NCBI RefSeq assembly: GCF_041146395.1
Contig: NC_090999.1
Location: forward strand, 69,073,001-69,137,000
Length of the DNA: 64,000 nt
Source: Eulemur rufifrons
Taxonomy: Eukaryota > Chordata > Mammalia > Primates > Lemuridae
Reading direction: 5' to 3'
In this document: positions 48,605-59,689 of the stretch, piece by piece
Layout of the letters: every line of letters begins with the position of its first letter
Position numbering within the stretch: position 1 is the first letter of the stretch
Position numbers and translations under genes: made by a program
Notes under the pieces: generated by a model
Seen by the model: only the letters and a program-made list of their open reading frames with translations
Told to the model about the DNA's origin: nothing
Database searches by the model: none

Positions 48605-51010
48605 TATTAATATAGAATGGAAGCTAATAGCATACTTAATGGTAAAAACTGAAATACTTTCTTGAGAAAACCAGAAGAAAACAGGATTGTTTGTTCTCAG
48701 TATGTCTATTTGACATTGTATTGAAGATTCTAGTTAACATACTTGATAAGAAAAACATATAAAAGACTTCCAATGGAGAGGAAAAATAAATCAATCTTTA
48801 TTTGTAGATGCTGTGATCATCTTTGAGGAAATCAAACGGAGCCTATAAAAAAACTGCAAGAACTAATCAATGAATTTCACACATTACAGGATACAAGATC
48901 AATTGATACAATTGAATTTTATTTATATATACTAGCAACAAATATCAGATGTTGAAATTTTAAAATAAAGCTATTTATTATAACTTCAAAAATATAAAAT
49001 ACTTAAGGATAAATATGACAAACAATGTGAAAGACTTATATACTATAAATTGAAACATCAATGAGAGAAAATAATGAAGACTTAAAAAATTAAGAGCTAT
49101 AGCAGTTTCATGGGGCAGAAAAGTTAATATCATTAAGATGCCAATTCTCAAATTGACCTATGAATTCAATGCTGCCCCACTCAAACATCCAGTCTTTTTC
49201 TGGTAGAAAGAAACAAATCAATTCTAAAATTCATATAGAAGTGCAAAGGACCCAGAATAGTAAAGTACTTTTGCAAAAGAAGAATAAATTTGGAGAACTG
49301 ACAATACCTCATTTCATGGCCTAATATATAGGTATAGTATTTAAGACAAAATTTTATTTGCATGGAAGTTCACAAGGAGATCAATGGAATAAAACAGAGA
49401 GTCCAGAAATATATATATTTTTGACAAAGGTACAAAAACAATGTTGCTGGAACAATTGAATATCCATATGTAGAAAAAATGAACTTTGATCCATAACAAG
49501 TACCGTATACAAAAATTAAATCAAAATGGATTGTAGACTTAAAGTTACAAATATGATAACAAAAATAAGAAAATATATTTGTTATCTTGGCCTAGGCAAA
49601 GATTTTGAAAATACAATATCAGAAACACAATCATTAAATGAACACATGATAAATTGGACTTCATCAACATTTTAAAAAATCTGCTCTTCAAAAGGCACTG
49701 TAAAGAGAGAGCTAAAGAACATTTAAAAATTAATTATAAAAAACCAAACTTCTTGATTTTCAAACTGGACAAAATATTTAATGAATATTTTATCAAAAAG
49801 ATAATATAATTGCAAATAAAACCATAAAATGGTGGTTAACATTATTAGTCATTAGGGAAATGAAAATTAAAATCCACAATGAAATAGTACTCTATATGTA
49901 TTTGAATTACTAAAATTAAAAAATGTTGACAATTAAAATTTTTAGTGAAAACATGAAGGAACTGACACGTAGAGGAACTAGAATTCTTATACACTGTTGA
50001 TGGGGAAAAATAATCATATAGCTATTTTGGAAAATAGTTTAACAATGTTTTTTAAAAAATTAAAATATACCTATTGATGATACAGCTATTGTACTGTCTG
50101 GTATTTACCCAAAGTAAATTAAAAAAATGTGTTCGTAGAAAAGACTTGTACGTTGGCCGGGCGCGGTGGCTCACGCCTGTAATCCTAGCACTCTGGGAGG
50201 CCGAGGTGGGCGGATCGTTTGAGCTCAGGAGTTCGAGACCAGCCTGAGCAAGAGCGAGATCCCATCTCTACTAAAAAAATAGAAAGAAATTATACGGACA
50301 GCTAAAAATATATATAGAAAAAATTAGCCAGGCATGGTGGTGCATGCCTGTAGTCCCAGCTACTCGGGAGGCTGAGACAGGAGGATTGCTTGAGCTCAGG
50401 AGTTTGAGGTTGCTGTGAGCTAGGCTGACGCCACGGCACTCACTCTAGCCTGGGCAACAGAGTGAGACTCTGTCTCAAAAAAAAAAAAAAAAAAAAGAAA
50501 AGACTTGTACGTAAATTTTCATAGCATGTTCATTAACAATAGCAAAATCTGAAAACCACTCAAATGTCCATAAGTTGGAAATATCAGATGAATAAATGGC
50601 AGTATTTTTATGTGATCAATGCTACTCAAAAATGAAAAGATTGATATATTCGTATATATTATCGCGTAAATGGATCCCTACATAAGTATCCTGAGTAAAA
50701 GAAACCATACAAAATAATATATACTGTATGATTCCATTTATATACAATTCTCAAAAATGGAAACTGAGCCGTAAGACAGAAAAAGTAGATCACTTATTCC
50801 TAAATGAAGAGGAATTTAGGGAGGGGCTGAAGGCAGAGATTACAAAGAGCTATGAGGAAGCTTTTCATGATGATGGATATATTGCTTATCTTTATTATGG
50901 TGATAGTTCCTTGAGTGTGTATATAAATATAATATATGCAAAACCTTAAAATTTTACAATTTAAAGCACACTGTTTATGTTTGTTGATTCAATTGTTAAA
51001 AAAAAAGTTA
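48605..51010 (+). mobile_element. Old L1 3' half (ORF2 and 3' UTR), split by an Alu
   Basis: The ordered ORF2 blocks are AAGCTAATAGCATACTTAAT, TTTATTTGTAGATGCTGTGA, ACTAGCAACAAATATCAGAT, TTCAATGCTGCCCCACTCAA, AATTCATATAGAAGTGCAAA, GGACCCAGAATAGTAAAGTA, TGAACTTTGATCCATAACAA and TGGACTTCATCAACATTTTA. After the Alu come CAATAGCAAAATCTGAAAAC, CACTCAAATGTCCATAAGTT and an L1ME-like 3' UTR ending AAAATTTTACAATTTAAAGC. In living L1s this region encodes reverse transcriptase and the C-terminal segment. Here the frame is broken throughout and no catalytic protein could be made. The 73-codon frame at 50728-50949 is within the 3' UTR. Confidence 0.85.
50154..50495 (+). mobile_element. Young dimeric Alu
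   Basis: Full-length element with the strepsirrhine linker (AAATTATACGGACAGCTAAA) and right arm (GCTAGGCTGACGCCACGGCA). It has a perfect 17-bp duplication, AGAAAAGACTTGTACGT, at 50137-50153 and 50496-50512, created within the old L1 at 48605-51010. This is the longest duplication in the window. Confidence 0.98.
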
Positions 51011-51503
51011 CACATTTACCTTCTCTTAAAAGAAAAACACCTTTCCAAGGAATTGATTGTTCACCTTTGTACTGCAACACACAATGATAATATAATTTAA
51101 GTGATATAATTCAGAAATATCAAACTGATTTGCTTGGGTATAAGTAAAAATATTTAGCAGGAAACAAATTTTTGGCTACTATAATTGGGTAAATATTTTA
51201 CATCATTCTAATAATTATCATGTTCAAAAATAGCTGATATATCACAAAGGGGTAAAAATTATTAATACTATACTTGAATCTAATTGCTGATCTTGTGTAA
51301 GCTTATCAAAATCAATATAAGCTCATCTCGCTACAAAACTTAACACATGAAGAAATGCATTGAACTTTCGGTAATTAAAAACAGGAATAGATTTTATTAA
51401 ATATTTTTCGATATTTATATTTTGATTACTGAAATGCAATCTACCTAAACTATGCCAATCCTTTCTATAACTAACTAGTTAACTTATTCTTTCAAATGCT
51501 GCC
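51011..51503. other. Unannotated AT-rich DNA
   Basis: No feature recognised. Confidence 0.5.
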
Positions 51504-52160
51504 TGCTATGGTCTGAAGGTCCCCTCCAAAACTCATGTTGAAGCTTAATCCCCAGCCAGGTGCAGTGGCTCATGCCTGTAATCTTAACATTCTGGGAGGC
51601 TGAGGCAGGAGGATCGCTTGAGCCCAGGAGTTTGAAGTTGCTGTGAGCTAGGCTGATGCCACGGGGCACTCTACTCAGGGCAACAGAGTGAGACTCTGGC
51701 TCTAAAAAAAAAAAAAAGAAAGAAAGAAAGAAAAAAAAAAGAAAAGAAGAGACAAGAAAGAAAGAAAGAAAAAGAAACTTAATCCCCAATGTGGCTGTAT
51801 GGAGAGATGGGGCCTTTACAAGGTGACTGATCATGAGGGCTCTGTCTTCCTGAACATATTAATTTATTTATGGCTTAATGAATTAATGCATTCATGGGTT
51901 ATTATTGAGGGGGGTACTGGTGGCTTTATCAGAAGAGGAAGAGAGGCCTGAGCCAGCATTTAGAACACTCAGCCCACTTGCCATGTGATACCCTGTGCCG
52001 CCTTAGGAATCTTCAGGGTTCCCACCACGAAGAAAGTTCTCATCAGATATGGCCCCTCAACCTTGGACTGTTCACCCTCCATAACTGTAAGAAATAAGTT
52101 ACTTTTCTTATAAATCATTTCAGGAATTCTAGTAAAAGCAACAGAAAACAGATTAAGACA
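51504..52160 (+). mobile_element. MST/MLT1-type MaLR solo LTR, split by a deleted Alu
   Basis: Opens TGCTATGGTCTGAAGGTCCC, includes CCAAAACTCATGTTGAAGCT, GGAGAGATGGGGCCTTTACA, TGATCATGAGGGCTCTGTCT and TTGCCATGTGATACCCTGTG, and ends AAACAGATTAAGACA. It is a near full-length MaLR LTR with no internal part attached. Removing the Alu and its tail leaves about 420 bp, the usual size. Confidence 0.88.
51555..51774 (+). mobile_element. Internally deleted Alu with GAAA-rich tail
   Basis: The left-arm start GCCAGGTGCAGTGGCTCATG runs to CATTCTGGGAGGC, then continues directly as right arm (TGAGGCAGGAGGATCGCTTG ... GCTGTGAGCTAGGCTGATGC). So the left-arm end, linker and right-arm start are absent, leaving about 160 bp. 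The target-site duplication is AAGCTTAATCCCCA at 51541-51554 and AAACTTAATCCCCA at 51775-51788. The tail (51704-51774) is an A-run with GAAA and AAAAGA units. The 116-codon minus-strand frame (51484-51834) is an artefact of this Alu. Confidence 0.92.
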
Positions 52161-53248
52161 TTACCCATTATACTTGGGCCCTGACAGAAGAAATCCATCA
52201 TCATTAGCTCTGTGATGGGATTATGGTTATAGCTAAAGTCAGTCATTAGAAACTATTATACATGGAAAAGACTTAGGTCACTCTTGTATCTGACATATCT
52301 TACTGAAATTGTGAGCTGTCATTAATAAATTATCTTCAGAATATGATAAGAACCATGAGTCTCCAATTGAACGGAATGTTACAATTTAGTTCAGGGTTTA
52401 TTTTTGTTGGTGGTGGTTTTTGTTTCTTAACCTCGGATCCTTAGCAATTATCTTCAGGGTGTCCAAAGCCCAGGAAGATAAATGAACTTGTCCTAAATGG
52501 GCTTATTCTTGTCACACAGTTAAACACACTGGAACTGGATTTGCATTATTCTGAATTCCAGTACAACTCTCATTTCCATTATACTAATGGTATTTTGTTT
52601 CTTGTCAATATTTTGAAAGCATCATTCATGCATTATGGAAACTAATCTACTAGTGCATGATCAGATATGCCAGATAATGATAGGAAGTTACTTTTCAGTA
52701 TTTACATATGCATTGTACCATTTCACTTTACTTAGGATCTGAACCAATGAAATTTTTTACTTTAATTCTGTCTCCTAGTTAAAAGTGTTACAGATAAAAT
52801 TAATATATGCTTTCCCACATGTTTGACTGGTTGCCTGACAGTGTTTGGTAATTGAAAATAATTGAATCATTAAACCACATATACCAAAGAGTAAGTCTGG
52901 TTTAATGACAGTCACATTAGAACTTGATGAATGGTTATTAGATGTCAACCCTTATACTTCTTACTCTCAAGGAGCTGCCTTCAAATAAATATTAATAGAA
53001 AGCTCCTATATCAGAATAATAGTTTAATATATTTTGACCATACCCAATAAAGCACATATACAGCTAAAACTCAAACTTTGGGGAAGTCTTTTTATTCCCC
53101 TACATCTTTTAAAATTCCCAACATATTATCATCTATCATTGCATCATATTCTTTTATCTTTTGTTATTTACTGTATTAGCCACATTGCATCATTACAATT
53201 TGAGAATATTAACTCATCCAAATTACCAATCTACCTTTTAATAATATA
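52161..53248. other. Mostly unannotated DNA
   Basis: A weak antisense MIR-like match at about 52490-52590 (TTGTCACACAGTTAAACACA, CTCTCATTTCCATTATACTA). No gene recognised. Confidence 0.4.
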
Positions 53249-53418
53249 TTTTTTATTTTTTGTTTTTTTATCAGCTCATTATGAGGGTACAAAAGATCAG
53301 GCTATATACATTGCCCATGCCTCCCCATCCCCCCGAGTCTGAGCTTCAGTTGTGTCCATTCCCTAGACAGTGCACATCACACTCATCATGTAGGTGTGCA
53401 CCCCTCCCTCTCAAATTT
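53249..53418 (-). mobile_element. Short L1 3' UTR insertion, antisense
   Basis: A T-rich start (TTTTTATTTTTTGTTTTTTT), then CATTATGAGGGTACAAAAGA, CATTGCCCATGCCTCCCCAT, GAGTCTGAGCTTCAGTTGTG and CAGTGCACATCACACTCATC. It is the same 3' UTR type as the L1 at 62913-64000, truncated after about 170 bp, which suggests the lineage's own L1 family. Confidence 0.82.
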
Positions 53419-55414
53419 TTTTTATTTCAATACATTTCTTTTATTATCCTTGCCTCCTTTAAATGGAAGACATTCAGCATACAAGTAGGTGATAGTTAGA
53501 TCAAAAGAATCTCATTTAGTTACATTGCTTCTTCCAAAATTATATAATACTGACAAAAATCACATTAGGCTCATTATAAATAAAATTATATTAATATAAT
53601 ATTTTTATGGTTGAGGAGTGAGGCAGATAAATATGTGTTTTGCTGCCTTTCCAAAAAAATGATTGTAGTGTTTGATATCCTTTATAGACTCTTTTCCAAG
53701 ATTTTTTTTTAAATGTGTAGCATTTTCATAGGCTCATATGACACAGATACAATTTGAACAATATGCTGTATGTGAAATCTTTTATTTTGTAACTCAGCTG
53801 TGTATCAAAAGGAAAAGGAGTCAAGGAGAGAAAATTAAGAATCCTTAGAACTTATACATGGCAAATAATTTATGCCATGCAACAATATGTCAGAAATAAT
53901 TTTTAAAAGTTACATTACAGAAAACTCATAGAGATTTTTTTAATAGTTAGATAGATTTAATTTTTTCCAGCATACAGGTTATATTTATAGCAGTTATACC
54001 TATTCATGTTACAACACTTTTTATAAAAAGTAAGAATAATTCTCATCTGAATAATCTAGGCTTGAAAATTTTTGATAGGAAAAGAAAAATGACTCCCTTC
54101 CACATATTAATAAACAAGCAGAGGAAGACAGAGAAGAGAGAAAAGAATCCTAGATGCCTCAATCCTCAATGTAAAAACCTGATACTTCAACATTTGGATG
54201 CTGATCTACATATAGAGTTGCCCAGTAGTTACCCAAATGCATTGGGCTTTGCATAAGCATCTGAGGACAAGAAGAATGCAATTTATGTGAACAACTGTGA
54301 AAAAATGGTGATCATAAATAATATGTCCATGTATCCACCATAACTATCTGATATGAAAGATCTGGGCACTATTAACACTACCATGATTTGTTGTCTATAT
54401 TTATAATTAAATTAAATGTTAAATCTCAATTAGAGGTTAGTGAAAATAAAGATATTATGTATTTCTCATTCAGGTTTAGATATATTTGAATTCTATCCAT
54501 AAATTCCAGGTTAAGAAATCCTGATGTTTTCTAACAAAGTATCTAAAATATTCCTCCAATAAATATTAAACAGTATAACATGAAAAAAGCATACTAAATA
54601 GTGTGATATTTTCTAGTTTCTCTTTACTTATGAGTTATTAATAAAATGGGTTTAAAATTGATAAAGAAAATTTCTCTCAATGAAAGTTGAGGAAAATAGT
54701 ACTTCAACTTCACACAGCATCAATAAGTAGAGTAGCAAACCTAAAGGTGATGTGCTGAACTATAAGAAAAAATATGAATCTTAATGGCTTGTAAGAATTG
54801 GGAAACAATCATTGAGAAGGATCTTTTTTGTGTAGAAATAGATTTGGTTAGTTTAAATTGGAAAGCAGAAAGGTAATCACTAAAAGACTATTAAATTGAT
54901 ATTTAAGTATCTTGACTATATTCCCAGTTTTGTCACATCATACAAAAAATAATATGCCAGAACAAATTTGTGATATTTGATGTATAGAAAAAAGAACAAC
55001 AGAAGGTAATTGAAATATAAAAATAGATTAAAAAACATTCACAAACAATGTCTCAAAATAAATTCAAAAGGAATATATAGAGGATCCTCTATATTACAGA
55101 GGATTTAGATAAACACAATAATACTTTATACTGAATAATATGCTTATCCATATATTTTATGCCATTATCATATCTGTGAGAAAAAAACTAACCTTTTATC
55201 TAATTGATTTTATTATATTTCAAGTTCTTGTTATGTAATCTGGGGCTGAGAAAATAAGATATTGTATTGTCTACAATGATTTACCACTATTTCAGTAAGA
55301 TAATTTTTTTTTTTGAATTATAGGATGTTTCAGTTCAAATCAACTTACCCCTACTTATTAGAAATTAATATTAATACAATCAATTCTGGTTTTCAAAAAA
55401 AATCAATTTAGATT
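53419..55414. other. Unannotated AT-rich DNA
   Basis: No gene recognised. A perfect 20-bp palindrome, ATATAGAGGATCCTCTATAT, lies at 55075-55094. Confidence 0.5.
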
Positions 55415-55419
55415 AACAT

Positions 55420-56378
55420 CAGTAAGATGGCCAACTAGAGTTGACTGGCACTCATACCACCCGCAAAAAGAGACCAAAACAATGAATAAACAACTATATT
55501 TTGACCAGAGTAACTGAGAAAGTTCACTGAAGAGAACTGTGGGACCAACAAAATCCCTGCAGAGTGTGGAAGCTCAAGGTAGTGCCATAGCGATGAGAGA
55601 GAAGTATCTTTCCTCTGCCACACTCTTTCCCCACTGTGATCACCTTGGAGTCAAGAGGTGCTTCTTCGTACGGGGAAAAGGTAAGCTTGAGATCCCCAAA
55701 CCATGCCAGTGCCATCATAAACTCCTAACTCCTGCAGCCTGGGCCACTGAGGCAACCGCAGACAATGTTGACAAGGATTACAGTTACAAGAGCCAACATA
55801 CGGGATGAACTTAAGTGTCCAACAAAGGATGAATGGATACAGAAAATGTAGTATACATACACAATGAAATACTATTCAGATATTAACAAAATTAAATTCT
55901 GTCAGTTGTGCTAGCATGGATGAACCTGGAGGACGTGATGTTAAGTGAAATAGCTAAACACAGAAAGAGAAATACCACATGATCTCAGTCAAATATGGAA
56001 TCTAAAACAATAACAAGTTGATATAGAAATAGAGAACAATGTTTACCAGAGACTGGGGCAGCAAGTAGGGGTAGCAGGATGGGGGGAGTTTGGTCAATGG
56101 GTACAAAGCTACAATTATATAGGAGAAACAATTTCTGGTCCTATATTGTACAGACAGGTGAATATGGGTGACAGTAAAGTATATTTCGTATAGCTAGAAG
56201 AGATGCTTTTGAATGATCTCAACACAAAGAAATGATAAATGCAAAGAGGTGATGAATGCACTAAATACCCTGATTGGATAATTATTTAACATATCTGTGT
56301 ATTGAAACATCAAACTGTACACCATAAATATGTATAACTACAAAGTGTCAATTTAATAATAAATAAACATTTTAAAAA
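55420..56378 (+). mobile_element. L1 with interior deleted: 5' UTR start joined to 3' end
   Basis: The left 370 bp (AGTAAGATGGCCAACTAGAG, CGCAAAAAGAGACCAAAACA, ATGAATAAACAACTATATTT, ATCCCTGCAGAGTGTGGAAG) match the beginning of an L1 5' UTR. At about 55787 the sequence changes to CAACATACGGGATGAACTTA, AGTGTCCAACAAAGGATGAA, ATCTCAGTCAAATATGGAAT, CCAGAGACTGGGGCAGCAAG and CAAACTGTACACCATAAATA, the ORF2 end and 3' UTR. All of ORF1 and nearly all of ORF2 (roughly 5 kb in a full L1) are missing. The A-rich end is at 56378. An 89-codon frame at 55539-55808 bridges the junction but has no known domain. Confidence 0.78.
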
Positions 56379-58139
56379 GTCATTTGAAGTTTTCATGCTA
56401 AAATAATTGGTAAAACAAATAGTTTTGGGATTGAATTACAGTACTTAAAACCCACAATATTAAAAGATGAACTTCCTTAGAATTTTCTTTCATTAATAAT
56501 CAAAATGTCTTTCCCCTCCTCTCTCCTCCACTGCTCACCCACCTAAACTTAGGAATTATCAATAATGAGAAAACTTGATTTCTCATCCCACTACTCACTC
56601 CACCCTCGTTCTTTTCCTAGATTTTCTGTATCTATAGGTTCTTCTCTCATAATTTTCTATTCATTTGCTTTCTGCTATTTATATGTATGTATAATTAAGT
56701 ATTTTAATGCAAAAATTGCTCAGAGTGCCACTCAATTACATATTTTTAAAAGCAAGCACTTAAAACATCTGTTATTTTAATTTTTATCTGCATATTTATA
56801 AGGTAATTATATATTTATCCTGACATTTTTATCATTAAATCAAAATATTCAATTAAAGCATCAATTAAATATTTATGGTGAATAATTAGGTTACACACAT
56901 TGATCCTTAACTATTATTACAAATTGTCAAATAAAGGCAATTAAAATAGTCCAATGAAACCCAGATAAAGAACAATTTATTTAAATCCAATTATGTAAGA
57001 TATTTAATGGTCTGTTTGTTATGCTGAGTAATAAGTTAAATTGTGGCTAGTGTAGAGGAATCATTAGAAAAAGTCAGAGTCATTATATAGGCCAGTAGCT
57101 TTCATTTTGGCAAAGAACAATATTTACTGGATATAAAAATTTTATATTAATATAATCATTTGAGCAGTAACATAGGTTCATCATGTGACTGCCATCATAT
57201 CTATTGATACAAAACATAATATAGAAATAATGTTGAGCTGGGAGTGCAGAAAGCACATTTCAATCAGGACTTCAGAAGTAAATCAGTTTGCTCTTGAACA
57301 ACACACTCATTTTCTGTTGACTCAGTTTTCCAGAAGTAAAATAGATTTCTGGTCTACTTATCTTGCATATTGGTTGTTATTATTAATAAATAACAATCCA
57401 CAATTCCATCAAGATCCTTGACTTTGCAATATAAAGTAATTACTGTTAGAAGCTCCTCTATTAGTATTAAGTAGCTACACAATTCTCTGAATCAATCTGC
57501 TCCTAGTTTTCTCAGAACTAGGGTACAACAAAGATGTGTACTTTGCAGTAAATAGCTTTGTTTTCCCCCCCAGCTTGGATACTGCTTTAGCTTCTACTCT
57601 GCCTGCCAGCTCTCACTTAGATCAACATATACCATCAGAGGAGTGATAAATCCAATTGCATTGGATAACAAAACAAACCATTCAAATGTAGGACTTAATT
57701 TTATTCTCATAATATTTAAACACTATCACTTACTAAGAGGTGAGGAAGAACATCTTCTCTTAACTCACAAAATTCAACTCAATTTGTGAACTGGATGGAT
57801 ATTTAAATAAGATAAATATACTCATGTTAGTATAAGGAAAAAGAAGACAAAAATGAAGTATATGGTAGATTATCCCTTTTTAGCACCCATGTTCTAGGTA
57901 ATTGGCAGTCTGAAAAAACTACTTGAAAGTCCACAGAATTAATGACATTCCCATTTCTTTATTTTTCCTAACGACTAATATTCATGACAAACAAAACCCT
58001 TTGAAAAGTACTTACTTAACATATATCTCAAATACATTAATTAAGAGTTCAATTTTGTGTTTTTTTCTACATAACTTAAGAGGACCCAATGGAATCTTTT
58101 GGACACCTCATCATTTTTCTTGTTGATTTAGTGTTCACA
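56379..58139. other. Unannotated AT-rich DNA
   Basis: No gene or repeat recognised. Small open frames occur at 56565-56780, 57185-57421 and 57923-58126. Confidence 0.45.
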
Positions 58140-58292
58140 AGATATAACAGATGCTTACTATGGATTTCATATTCATCTTTTCATAAACCTGCAAAATAAC
58201 ACTATGTGATAACTGCTAGTATTTTATACCCACTTATGGATGAGAGTTTATAGAGACTAACAGCCTAGGTTAAAGAGCTGGAATGTAAACTT
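58140..58292 (-). mobile_element. MIR, antisense
   Basis: ACAGATGCTTACTATGGATT, ATAAACCTGCAAAATAACAC, CCACTTATGGATGAGAG and GGTTAAAGAGCTGGAATG follow the antisense MIR order at high divergence. Confidence 0.5.
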
Positions 58293-59685
58293 TAAGTGAA
58301 CATATTTTTAAACATTGTATGTTATAATCATATTACCTTAACAAACTCAACCATAAATAGGAAAATTATTTGATTGTCAATAATTAATACACAGAAATAA
58401 CATTTTCACAAATGCATAATATTTGGTTCTATTCATTTCACCAGCCCTGTATTATGAAACAACTTTTGCTTTATATCTTTCCTTATCATAAATAAAAGTC
58501 ACTAATATTTTTGTAGTCATTTTTGCACATAATTTTAATTATATCAATAAGATAACTTTATCAAAGTGAATATACTCCATAGAAGATATGCACTTATTTG
58601 ATTTTTTAACCCACACACACACCCACACACACAAAAGCAAATTTACCTGGAGACAAACTAATTATTAAATACATTGCCAACCATTGCACCACAAGGTCCG
58701 TTTTCCCATGACCAGGCCAAGTCTGCATATTATATGTGTTTCTGCATATATAAACCTATGTATAAGGTACACATATGTTGAATATGCAATATATGTACAT
58801 GTGATTTTGTGTGTTTGTATGGAAAGGGGGAGGAGGTATTTATTTATTTAATATTTTTGTAGGTTTTATACATGAAAAATGTATTGCTCCAATTTTTTGT
58901 CTATCATCTATCATGAGCTACATAGTAGCTCTTAGTGTAAAGAGGGAACTGACACTATATTTCACTATACTTTAGATTTTTATAGAAAATAGGGCACCTA
59001 TCCTCTAAAGTTTGAATAAAATAATACATATGGCAACAGGAAAGAAAATTAGAGACATTTATACTTAACGTTTTTATCTCAATTAGTGTACTGTTAACTA
59101 TCTCAATTTACTCTTCTGTTTTCTGCACAGGAGGCAGACCTGCATGTGCCGTCAGTTTGTATCCTTGTTCTTTGTGTGTCTGGTGAAGTTGGCCAAAGCG
59201 GAACATTACGAGATCAAAGGGGAAAATGAGCACCATTAGAATGTGTGTTTCCATGGCTCCTTCTATTTGATATGGGTTTAAACTGACTCTATCATTCAAC
59301 TAAAACTCATACCATCACTCTCTGTCTTTTATTGGGCATTTTGATAATACATTTTAACATAGTATGCAATTTTATTTTTTGTTTTCTATTATTTTGTTGT
59401 TATTTTATCTATCTATAGTGTTTTGAATGAATTATTTTTGTATAGCATTTTTAGGTCACTCTGGATATTACATTATATATACATAAAAATTATTATCATC
59501 TACTGATGGTATCATACCAGCATAGTGAAGTGTAGAAAGCTTACTTCCCTTTTATTCTCTCTACCTTTCCTTATTTTTAATACAAATGTCTTAAATATTT
59601 CTCCACATACTTTTAAAACATATATGTGTTTTAATTATCACTTGAATTGCCAAACATAATTTAGAAAGCTCAAGAGAAGGAGGAT
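58293..59685. other. Mostly unannotated DNA
   Basis: Block 59090-59250 has a strong splice-acceptor-like sequence and a short open frame (see the findings). The rest is AT-rich, with (TATTTATTTA)-type tracts near 58840. Confidence 0.4.
58611..58634. repeat. Short CA microsatellite
   Basis: Two runs of about five CA units joined by CCC. Confidence 0.9.
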
Positions 59686-59689
59686 AAGC

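Noticed and set aside
51484..51834. 116-codon minus-strand frame
   Set aside because: It runs through a deleted Alu and its GAAA tail inside an LTR; the repeats explain it entirely.
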